Notes: generated by a model from the letters alone, not told the origin. A stretch of 8,021 bases of DNA from an uncultured Clostridia bacterium (GCA_944391155.1 CALXSO010000042.1:1-8021); one strand, 5' to 3'; numbered from the stretch's first letter, positions 1-5,241 are shown. Translations and numbers: made by a program.

Positions 1-1
1 A

Positions 2-373
2 GATAAGCTAAATGACTTAATTCCAGAATTTATATATAAAGACAAAAAACAAGAATTAGAAAAGAAGTTAAAAAACGAGAAAGAAAAACTAGAAGAAATT
101 GAAAACAAGTTTAATACATTAAACAAACTAGAAGATAAAGAAGATTTAATTTTCAAAGCAATAGATGATATCAAGAAAAATGGACTAACAAAAGAAGAAC
201 TATCAAGGTTATTTGATAAAATTGTAGTATTTGATCCAAAGGAAATAACAAAAGAACAAAAAGAAGAATATAATTTAAATGATGAAATATATAAAGAAAT
301 CTATGAAAATGGAGGATTAGCATTCCATTTAAAATTCATGTATCCACAAACTATCACAAACAGGAGGCTGTGA
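2..373 (+). CDS. C-terminal part of a large serine recombinase (integrase), 5' end outside window
   Basis: An open frame enters from the left edge and gives 123 residues before a TGA stop at 371-373. The first half is a Lys/Glu-rich coiled coil (around KLKNEKEKLEEIENKF). It is followed by a helix and strand pattern (GLTKEELSRLFDKIVVFD) and a late strand, LAFHLKFMYP. This order (coiled coil, 'LF-x-IVV' strand, final 'I-x-H/Y-x-KF' strand) is what I know from the C-terminal domains of large serine recombinases of the TnpX/phage integrase kind. The catalytic serine domain would lie upstream and cannot be seen, so the call rests on the C-terminus and on position. The gene points at, and ends inside, the junction with murA, as expected for an integrase next to its attachment site. 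Its stop codon lies within sequence that reads as murA in another frame. The end of another coiled-coil protein is the main alternative. Confidence 0.66.
   Translation, partial: DKLNDLIPEFIYKDKKQELEKKLKNEKEKLEEIENKFNTLNKLEDKEDLIFKAIDDIKKNGLTKEELSRLFDKIVVFDPKEITKEQKEEYNLNDEIYKEIYENGGLAFHLKFMYPQTITNRRL
354..373. other. Probable attachment-site junction (attL/attR) of an integrated element in murA
   Basis: Recombinase-coding sequence changes to murA-coding sequence here. From 363 onward the frame reads Gly-Gly-Cys-Asp-Ile-Gly-Ser-Arg-Pro-Ile-Asp, the MurA active-site loop. Upstream of 363 the same frame reads LSQT and meets a TAA at 330-332, with nothing MurA-like. A 5-bp inverted repeat, TCACA (354-358) and TGTGA (369-373), flanks a 10-nt centre whose middle dinucleotide is GG at 363-364. 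Serine-integrase sites are typically imperfect inverted repeats around a 2-bp crossover, so the geometry fits. The exact crossover cannot be fixed without the other end of the element or an empty site. Confidence 0.55.
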
Positions 374-1280
374 CATAGGTTCAAGACCAATAGACCTTCA
401 TTTAAAAGCATTTGAAAAACTAGGAATAAAAATAACACAAAACTATGGAGAAATATTTTGTACTTGTGAAAAAATAGTTGGAGAAAAAATAGACTTAGAC
501 TTTCCAAGTGTAGGGGCAACAGAAAATACAATACTAGCATCAGTACTACAAGAAGGAACAACAACAATTACAAATGCAGCACAAGAACCAGAAATAGAAG
601 ATCTAGCAAATTTCTTAAACAAAATGGGAGCAAAAATAAAAGGAGCAGGAACAAATAAAATAGAAATAGAAGGAGTAAAAAAACTAAAGGAAGTAAGCTA
701 CAACATAATGCCTGACAGAATAGAAACAGGAACATTTTTATGTTTGTCAGCAGCAACAGGAGGAAAAATAGAATTACAAAATGTAAATCCAATACATGTG
801 ACACCTGTAATAGCAAAACTTGAAGAAGCTGGATGTTACATAGAAAAAAGCAAAAGCAAAATAAAAATACAAGCACCAAAAAAATTAAAAGCAATAGACA
901 TAAAAACGATGCCATATCCAGGATTTCCAACAGATATGCAATCGGTATTTGGAGCAATGCTGACAACAGCAAAAGGAACATCAATGATAGTAGAAAATAT
1001 ATTTGAAAATAGATATAAATACACACAAGATTTAAATAAAATGGGAGCAAAAATAACAATAGAAGGAAAAACAGCAGTAATAAGAGGTGTAAGAAAACTA
1101 TATGGGGCGACAGTTAAAGCATCTGATCTAAGGGGTGGAGCAGCACTTGTAGTAGCAGGAATAATGGCAAAAGGAATAACTGTTGTAGAAAATATAGAAT
1201 ATATATTAAGAGGTTATGAAAATTTTGAAAAGAAATTAAGAGGAATAGGAATAAATATAGAAATAAGTAAGGTACTGTAA
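363..1280 (+). pseudogene. murA: murA, UDP-GlcNAc 1-carboxyvinyltransferase, 3' part only; interrupted at the active-site cysteine
   Basis: MurA transfers enolpyruvate from PEP to UDP-GlcNAc in the cytoplasm, the first committed step of peptidoglycan synthesis and the target of fosfomycin. The frame starts abruptly at GGCDIGSRPIDLHLK; the Cys codon at 369-371 corresponds to E. coli Cys115. It continues through YPGFPTDMQ (Asp codon 933-935, equivalent to Asp305) and DLRGGAAL (Arg codon 1131-1133, equivalent to Arg371) to a TAA at 1278-1280. From the Cys there are 303 residues, against about 305 in E. coli, so the C-terminal part is complete and looks uneroded. The ~112 N-terminal residues are missing and no in-frame ATG, GTG or TTG occurs before ATG 624, which is internal. 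The fragment cannot make active MurA unless the element excises. Good preservation suggests recent insertion or regular restoration. A second murA elsewhere, common in Firmicutes, could cover the loss. Confidence 0.9.
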
Positions 1281-1295
1281 GTTTATAACAGTACC
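1271..1295 (+). terminator. Hairpin overlapping the murA stop codon, possible weak terminator
   Basis: GGTACTGT (1271-1278) and ACAGTACC (1288-1295) form a perfect 8-bp stem with a 9-nt loop. The stem begins in the last codons of murA and the stop codon lies at its loop side. Only TTT follows, so it is a poor intrinsic terminator by itself, and it may instead protect the 3' end of the mRNA. A second imperfect stem (ATCTT 1333-1337 with AAGAT 1347-1351) lies about 40 bases downstream. Confidence 0.45.
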
Positions 1296-1530
1296 TTTAA
1301 ACAACTTATTATATTTCCATTAACAATATAGCATCTTGATATATTTAAGATAGTGCATTTATAAAATTAACAAACAAAAACAAATATAATTTATATGCAT
1401 TAAGAAATATTAATAGAAATAAAAATATTAATAAAAATAAAATATATAACAAAAACAACAAAAAAGATAATGAGAAGCTAAAACAAAAAATAATAAAAAC
1501 TAAAACAAATAAAACAAAACAAAACGTAAA

Positions 1531-1619
1531 TGATAAAAAAACAGAAAAATAATAAAAACCAAAAAAGATAAAACAAAAATGATAAAAAACAGAAAAATAT
1601 AAATAAAAAACAAAAAAGA
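1531..1619. repeat. Imperfect two-copy repeat of an A-rich unit
   Basis: The unit TGATAAAAAAACAGAAAAAT... (1531-1569) recurs as TGATAAAAAACAGAAAAATA... (1580-1619). Both copies run through an A-rich middle to CAAAAAAGA. The differences are small indels in A-runs, as expected from slippage. The low complexity of the area lowers the significance. Confidence 0.5.
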
Positions 1620-1703
1620 ATAGCAAAAGTTAATTTAAATATACAATAAAAACATGAAATAAACACAAAAAAATAGTACAATAAACAAAATTTTAAAAAA
1701 GTA

Positions 1704-1733
1704 TGGAAAAATAACACAATTTTATGTTAGAAT
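1704..1733 (+). promoter_or_regulatory. Candidate sigma-A promoter for divIB
   Basis: TAGAAT at 1728-1733 is preceded by TG at 1725-1726, giving an extended -10. TGGAAA at 1704-1709 lies 18 nt upstream and matches the -35 consensus at 4 of 6 bases. It lies about 60 nt upstream of the divIB start. A separate promoter would be useful here because the insertion in murA cuts divIB off from upstream dcw transcription. In AT-rich DNA such matches are frequent, hence the low confidence. Confidence 0.35.
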
Positions 1734-1791
1734 AAAAAGGCAAAAAACAAAAAGAAAAACATCAAAAGAATAATACTTGGAGGTGACAAAG

Positions 1792-2835
1792 GTGACAACT
1801 AACGAGAAAAATAAAATAAACGATTTATATAGTATTACTCCAATAGAAATAACAATAGAAGAAAAGCAAAAAGAAAGATCAAGAGAAGAGACAAAATACC
1901 AAAAAAAGAAAAGAAAAGAAAGAGAAAAACGAATAAAAGAAAAGCAAAAAAAAGAAAAAAATGAAGAAGAAAAATTTGATTTTGACACAGAAATAGTAAT
2001 AGGAATGACAAATAATAACAAACAACACAAAAAAAATAGTCAACAGGCATTTCAAGAAAAAGCAATAAGAGACAAAAATGAAAGAAGAAGAATAAAAAGA
2101 AATAAAAGGATAAAAAGAATAATAAAATGGACAAGCATAGTAGTAATATTAGCAGGAGGAACAACTTTTGCAATGGTGTCACCAATATTTGACATACAAG
2201 AAATAGAAGTTACAGGAAATGAAAAAATAAGTTCAGATACGGTAATAAGTCTATCCGGATTGAGCAAAGGACAAAATATTTTTAGATTTCTTTCAGATAA
2301 AATTATAGAACAAATAAAAACAGAACCATATATACAAAATGCGGAAATCAAAAGAAGTTTTCCAAATAAAATAATAATAAATGTAAAAGAAAGAAAACAA
2401 AAATTCAATGTAGAATTTTTAAATGGATATGCATATATAAATAGCCAAGGATATATTTTAGAGATATCGAACACTAAATTAGAATTACCAACAATTCAAG
2501 GCATCAGTACTCCAGAAAATGAAATAGTTGCAGGAAATAGATTAAACCAAGATGACTTAGAAAAACTGGAAGTAGTATTACAAATAATGGATGCTTACAA
2601 ATCCTGCGATTTAGACGGTGAAGTCACAAGCATTGACATAACCGATAAAAACAACTATAGTATATATATGGAAAATGAAAAAAAGACAATATATGTAGGA
2701 GACGGAACAAACTTAGGAGATAAAATACTTTGGATACAGGCAATATTAAAAGATAATGAAGGAATTGAGGGCGAAATATATGTAGATGGAGATTTAACAG
2801 AAAATTTCAAACCAAGATTTAAAGCAAAAGTTTAA
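1792..2835 (+). CDS. divIB: Cell division protein DivIB/FtsQ, with long charged cytoplasmic tail
   Basis: DivIB (FtsQ) is a bitopic divisome protein that works with FtsL and DivIC outside the membrane to control septal peptidoglycan synthesis. I place the start at GTG 1792, 8 nt after GGAGG (1779-1783). An in-frame TTG at 1777 and GTG at 1783 overlap that ribosome binding site and are unlikely starts. The product is 347 residues. Residues 1-112 are cytoplasmic and extremely rich in Lys, Arg and Glu. A membrane helix follows at about 113-130 (WTSIVVILAGGTTFAMV). A POTRA domain starts at FDIQEIEVTGNEKIS, runs through the SLSGLSKGQNIF segment and ends near NKIIINVKER (about 133-201). The FtsQ beta domain takes up the rest. 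The family core is about 260 residues in B. subtilis; the extra length is almost all in the tail, which contains A-runs of 8 and 7 (1946-1953, 1955-1961). Confidence 0.9.
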   Translation: MTTNEKNKINDLYSITPIEITIEEKQKERSREETKYQKKKRKEREKRIKEKQKKEKNEEEKFDFDTEIVIGMTNNNKQHKKNSQQAFQEKAIRDKNERRRIKRNKRIKRIIKWTSIVVILAGGTTFAMVSPIFDIQEIEVTGNEKISSDTVISLSGLSKGQNIFRFLSDKIIEQIKTEPYIQNAEIKRSFPNKIIINVKERKQKFNVEFLNGYAYINSQGYILEISNTKLELPTIQGISTPENEIVAGNRLNQDDLEKLEVVLQIMDAYKSCDLDGEVTSIDITDKNNYSIYMENEKKTIYVGDGTNLGDKILWIQAILKDNEGIEGEIYVDGDLTENFKPRFKAKV

Positions 2836-2894
2836 AGGATAAAACAAAAATAAGATTAAATATATTTTATAAGATAGCAAAGTTACATGAGTAT

Positions 2895-2913
2895 GACTTA
2901 CGTGAGTCTTTTT
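2895..2913 (+). terminator. Small hairpin plus T-run after divIB, possible attenuating terminator
   Basis: GACTTACGTGAGTC (2895-2908) is a near-perfect palindrome able to fold with a short loop, and TTTTT follows at 2909-2913. The stem is only about 5 bp, so termination would be partial at best. It could equally be a protein-binding site for the downstream promoter. It partly coincides with a direct repeat (TTACATGAGT 2883-2892 and TTACGTGAGT 2898-2907). Confidence 0.4.
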
Positions 2914-2933
2914 ATAGGAAGTTCCTATATAAT
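2913..2933 (+). promoter_or_regulatory. 17-bp palindrome overlapping a TATAAT box: candidate operator-promoter
   Basis: TATAGGAA (2913-2920), a single G, then TTCCTATA (2922-2929) form a perfect 8-bp inverted repeat. A perfect TATAAT lies at 2928-2933, overlapping its right arm. No good -35 hexamer is found 15-19 nt upstream, which would suit a promoter needing an activator or a weak one blocked by a repressor. The expected transcript would begin near 2940 and lead into the first DUF881 gene. A transcript hairpin is the alternative reading. Confidence 0.4.
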
Positions 2934-2955
2934 AAAAAAGAAAATATATTTATTA

Positions 2956-2979
2956 TAGATATTAAGATAGATATTAAGA
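2956..2979. repeat. Exact tandem repeat of 12 bp (two copies)
   Basis: TAGATATTAAGA occurs at 2956-2967 and again immediately at 2968-2979, without mismatch. It ends 5 nt before the GGAGG of the first DUF881 gene, so it lies in the predicted leader RNA. Confidence 0.85.
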
Positions 2980-2983
2980 AAGA

Positions 2984-3025
2984 AGGAGGAAAAGAGCATT
3001 TGTAATTAAATTACAAAAACTCTTT
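2984..3025 (+). promoter_or_regulatory. Ribosome binding site followed by a hairpin that separates it from the start codon
   Basis: A strong SD (AGGAGGA, 2984-2990) lies 43 nt before the ATG at 3033, too far for normal initiation. Exactly between them is an inverted repeat. AAAGAG (2991-2996) pairs with CTCTTT (3020-3025). A 2x2 internal loop follows, and then TTTGTAATT (2999-3007) pairs with AATTACAAA (3009-3017) around A3008, with terminal pairs opening to form the loop. Folding would remove 35 nt and leave about 7 nt (3026-3032) between the SD side and the ATG, which is normal spacing. This may be structure-assisted initiation or a translational switch. Confidence 0.6.
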
Positions 3026-3032
3026 ACTAGAT

Positions 3033-3755
3033 ATGACAAATAAAAAAATTATAAGTATTGTTTTAGGATTAATGTGTTTTGCTCTAACATTAGGAATTTG
3101 TATACAAATAAAAACTGTAAAAGAATCAAATTCAACAGTAAGCCAAAACTATGAAGAAAATAATTTAAGAGCAGAAGTCCTAAAATACAAAGAAAGATAT
3201 GACAATAAAATAAAAGAAATAGAAAATATAGATAAAGAATTAGAAGCTCAAATTAGTCAAGCAACAGAAAAAAATTCAGATTTAGAAGATGCACAAAATC
3301 AAATACAACAAGGAAATAAAATAATTGGAACAACAGAAGTAAAAGGACCTGGAGTAATAATAACATTAAGTGACAGTAAACTAGATCCAAAAACAGTATT
3401 AAATCCAAGTGATTTATTATTACATGATATAGATGTATTAAGTGTTATAAATGAGCTTAAAAATACAGGAGCAGAAGCAATATCAATAAATGACCAAAGA
3501 GTTGTCACAACAACATCAATAAAATGTGGAGGTGCAATAATAAATATAAACGGAGAGAGAGTAGGAGCACCATTCACAATAAAAGCAATAGGACTCCCAG
3601 AGAATCTTGCAAATTTAGATAGACCACAAGGTTATTTAGATATGTTAAGAGAAAAATATCAAATAGGAGCGGAATTAAAAAAGTCAAATGATATTACTAT
3701 ACCAAAATATTCTGGAGTCATCAATTTTAAATATGCAAAAACAGTAGATAAATAG
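3033..3755 (+). CDS. DUF881 family membrane-anchored protein (YlxW/YlxX type), first copy
   Basis: A 240-residue protein of the DUF881 family, which sits next to sbp and ftsA in many Firmicutes (ylxW and ylxX in B. subtilis). Its biochemical role is not established. Residues 5-26 form an N-terminal membrane anchor (IISIVLGLMCFALTLGICIQI). Residues 40-95 are a charged coiled coil. The DUF881 domain runs from about 98 to 235, with VKGPGVIITLSD, the signature ELKNTGAEAISINDQRV at 141-157, and NGERVGAPFTIKAIG near 173-187. Topology predicts that the coiled coil and domain lie outside the membrane. ATG 3033 is the only usable start, because TTG 3000 upstream is followed directly by a stop codon. 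The normal SD spacing is replaced by a hairpin. The next gene begins 19 nt after the stop, so the two are co-transcribed. Confidence 0.88.
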   Translation: MTNKKIISIVLGLMCFALTLGICIQIKTVKESNSTVSQNYEENNLRAEVLKYKERYDNKIKEIENIDKELEAQISQATEKNSDLEDAQNQIQQGNKIIGTTEVKGPGVIITLSDSKLDPKTVLNPSDLLLHDIDVLSVINELKNTGAEAISINDQRVVTTTSIKCGGAIININGERVGAPFTIKAIGLPENLANLDRPQGYLDMLREKYQIGAELKKSNDITIPKYSGVINFKYAKTVDK

Positions 3756-3774
3756 CAGATAAGGAGGAGTTCAA

Positions 3775-4485
3775 TTGAAAAGGAAAGGAAAGATAACAGT
3801 TACAATTACTATAGGTTTATCTTGTTTAGCTCTTTCAATAATCATGTTCATGCAATTCAAACTAGTAAACGAAACAGATATAACATCAATAGAAAATATG
3901 AGAGAAGAAGAATTAAGAACAGAATTGGGAAATTGGAAAGAAATGTATGAAGAAGCAAATACACAATATGAAGAAAAAAATCAAACACTTCAAGAATATA
4001 AAGAAAAAGCTGAATCAGATACAGAAACAAGTGCATTAGTAAATCAAGAATTAGAAAGAGTAAATTTATTATTAGGAAAAACAAATGTTGAAGGAGAAGG
4101 AATAGTCATAACATTGCAAGATACTACTACAGATTCAGAAGGAAATATCTTAAGCATAACAAACGACAACTTAAACATAATAGTTAATGAACTAAAATTA
4201 GCAGGAGCAGAAGCAATAAGCATAAATGATGAAAGAATTATAAACATGTCAGATATATTTATGATAAACGATAATACAATAATGTTAGTCAATGGTCAAA
4301 GGATATTAACACCTTATATAATAAAAGCAATAGGAGACCAAACATATCTAGAAAGCACTTTAGTTGGAAAGGGTGGAAGCATAGACGAATTAACTAAACA
4401 AGGATTTGACATAAAAGTAGAAAAAAGCAATAAAATAACTATAAAAAAATATAACAAAGATATAAATAGTAAGTACATGCAATAA
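3775..4485 (+). CDS. DUF881 family membrane-anchored protein, second copy
   Basis: A 236-residue paralogue of the preceding protein with the same plan. The N-terminus is basic, followed by a membrane helix (about 7-29) and an acidic coiled coil at about 38-98. The DUF881 domain starts near VEGEGIVITLQD (105-116) and contains NELKLAGAEAISINDERI (138-155) and NGQRILTPYIIKAIGD (173-188). The start is TTG 3775, 7 nt after AAGGAGG (3761-3767); no better start competes. Both copies keep the LKxxGAEAISINDxR core but differ in the coiled coils, so this is an old duplication. A pair of DUF881 genes before sbp is known in Bacillus and clostridia. A role in the division apparatus is inferred only from neighbourhood. 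Confidence 0.88.
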   Translation: MKRKGKITVTITIGLSCLALSIIMFMQFKLVNETDITSIENMREEELRTELGNWKEMYEEANTQYEEKNQTLQEYKEKAESDTETSALVNQELERVNLLLGKTNVEGEGIVITLQDTTTDSEGNILSITNDNLNIIVNELKLAGAEAISINDERIINMSDIFMINDNTIMLVNGQRILTPYIIKAIGDQTYLESTLVGKGGSIDELTKQGFDIKVEKSNKITIKKYNKDINSKYMQ

Positions 4486-4525
4486 TTAAATAAAGATAAA
4501 ATAATTTAAGAAAGGAATAGATAAA

Positions 4526-4927
4526 ATGGTTCTTATAGCAATTTTAATAGGTTGTATACTAGGTGCAATAATAGGCACTAATGCACCAATAATATCATAT
4601 ACATATTCAAGTTACTTAGCAATAGCAATAATTGCAGCTTTAGATTCTGTATTCGGAGGAATCTCATCAGTAATAAAAAAGAATTTTGATTTAAAGATAT
4701 TTATATCAGGATTTTTTGGAAATGCAATTCTAGCAATATTATTAACAATACTAGGACAAAAATTAAATGTAGATATATACCTAGCTGCAATAGTAGTATT
4801 TGTATGGAGAATGTTTACTAACTTAGGAATTATAAGAAGATATTATGTAGAAAAATGGACAGATAAGTTAAAAGCAATAAAGAAAAATAGGAATAAAACA
4901 AATGAAAATAATGAAAATGTTTCATAA
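4526..4927 (+). CDS. sbp: Small basic protein Sbp (DUF1290), polytopic membrane protein
   Basis: A 133-residue protein with four likely membrane helices: about 1-20, 27-45, 58-78 and 84-103. The motifs are typical of the Sbp/DUF1290 family: AALDSVFGGISS at 38-49, FISGFFGNAILA near 59-70, VDIYLAAIVVFVWRMFTNLGIIRR at about 82-105. The tail after 108 is basic and Asn/Lys-rich, hence the family name. The position between DUF881 genes and ftsA is conserved in Firmicutes; the molecular function is unknown. AAAGGA (4511-4516) lies 9 nt before ATG 4526. The gap from the previous gene is 40 nt, consistent with one operon ending at the terminator downstream. Confidence 0.9.
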   Translation: MVLIAILIGCILGAIIGTNAPIISYTYSSYLAIAIIAALDSVFGGISSVIKKNFDLKIFISGFFGNAILAILLTILGQKLNVDIYLAAIVVFVWRMFTNLGIIRRYYVEKWTDKLKAIKKNRNKTNENNENVS

Positions 4928-5126
4928 TATCAAAATAAAAAAACTATTTTTTTCAATGCAATAACAAAAAATCAAGAAAAACTCTTGATTTTTTTTAATT
5001 AAAAGTTTATCATAATTAATAAATTGCAAAAAATGTCGATAAAAATCAAATTTTGCTGTTCAAAAATAGAGTAAAAATAAGAAAATAGCGATATACAAGC
5101 AAAGATACAATATTACATAAAAAGTA
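4928..5126. other. Spacer between sbp and the ftsA promoter region
   Basis: Together with the promoter region this gene-free stretch spans about 314 bases. It contains A7-CTA-T7 (4937-4953), a strong terminator (4971-4996), and then about 130 bases of AT-rich sequence with no open frame of note. One TATTAC at 5111-5116 resembles the phased repeats downstream but is out of register with them (16 bp instead of 11). Confidence 0.7.
4971..4996 (+). terminator. Rho-independent terminator after sbp
   Basis: ATCAAGA (4971-4977) and TCTTGAT (4983-4989) form a 7-bp stem with loop AAAAC. A run of eight T follows (4989-4996), and the A-run before the stem can extend the pairing. It closes the divIB-DUF881-DUF881-sbp unit and separates it from ftsAZ. 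Confidence 0.88.
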
Positions 5127-5165
5127 TATTACAAAACTGTTACAAAAATGTTACGAAAATATAAC
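5127..5165 (+). promoter_or_regulatory. Four 11-bp-phased repeats upstream of the ftsA promoter; WalR-like binding site
   Basis: Hexamers TATTAC (5127), TGTTAC (5138), TGTTAC (5149) and TATAAC (5160) are spaced exactly 11 bp apart, with A-rich 5-nt spacers. The central pair reads TGTTAC-AAAAA-TGTTAC and fits the published WalR (YycF) consensus TGTWAH-N5-TGTWAH fully; the outer two differ at one base each. The array ends 8 nt before the -35, on one face of the helix, typical of an OmpR-family activator. YycF is reported to act on ftsAZ in B. subtilis. PhoP boxes also have 11-bp periodicity and are the main alternative. Confidence 0.6.
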
Positions 5166-5173
5166 AAATTCTA

Positions 5174-5202
5174 TTGACAATTTTTTTAAAATGTAATATA
5201 AA
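5174..5202 (+). promoter_or_regulatory. Sigma-A promoter of ftsAZ
   Basis: A perfect -35 TTGACA (5174-5179) and a -10 TATAAA (5197-5202) are separated by 17 nt. The predicted start of transcription is near 5209, giving a leader of about 33 nt with a small TAGAA/TTCTA inverted repeat (5208-5212, 5219-5223) before the SD. This is the best promoter match in the window. Confidence 0.82.
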
Positions 5203-5241
5203 TACTCTAGAAAATTTATTCTAAAAAATGGAGGAATTAAG

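Larger units (their letters stand above)
1296..1770. other. A-rich, G-poor non-coding spacer between murA and divIB
   Basis: Nearly 500 bases contain no convincing gene. From about 1360 to 1700 the + strand is mostly A with scattered T and C and very little G, giving closely spaced A-tracts. An imperfect duplication is visible: a ~39-base unit beginning TGATAAAAAA at 1531 recurs at 1580, about 49 bases apart. One frame stays open on the + strand from 1349 to 1552 (Lys/Asn-rich, about 67 codons), but it has no ATG, GTG or TTG start and no ribosome binding site. The Phe/Leu-rich minus-strand frames are artefacts of poly-A. The stretch may be a decayed gene, a curved-DNA spacer or simple drift. 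Confidence 0.7.

Noticed and set aside
362..367. AGGAGG next to the murA fragment looks like a ribosome binding site
   Set aside because: It consists of the Gly-Gly codons of the MurA loop. No in-frame ATG, GTG or TTG follows at a useful distance, and GTG 370 is stopped after two codons.
624..1280. A complete 218-residue protein starting at ATG 624
   Set aside because: MurA homology continues without a break upstream to 363. The ATG is an internal Met with no SD, so this is a fragment and not a shorter gene.
1349..1552. Lys/Asn-rich open frame in the murA-divIB spacer
   Set aside because: It has no ATG, GTG or TTG start and no SD, and its composition is fully explained by the A-rich sequence. 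It is described only as part of the spacer.
1360..1720. Possible CRISPR-like or regularly spaced repeats
   Set aside because: The similar units are low-complexity A-runs with only two imperfect copies and no unique spacers of constant length.
1345..2185. Several Phe/Leu-rich minus-strand frames
   Set aside because: They are the complement of A-rich or Lys-rich + strand sequence, lack ribosome binding sites, and overlap divIB.
2005..2835. Internal divIB start at ATG 2005 giving a short-tailed form
   Set aside because: AGGA directly abuts the ATG, leaving no spacer, so initiation there is unlikely; the GTG at 1792 has a much better SD.
5034..5040. TGTCGAT resembles a Spo0A box (TGTCGAA) upstream of ftsA
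   Set aside because: It is a single 6-of-7 match about 130 nt from the promoter, with no second box; this is expected by chance.
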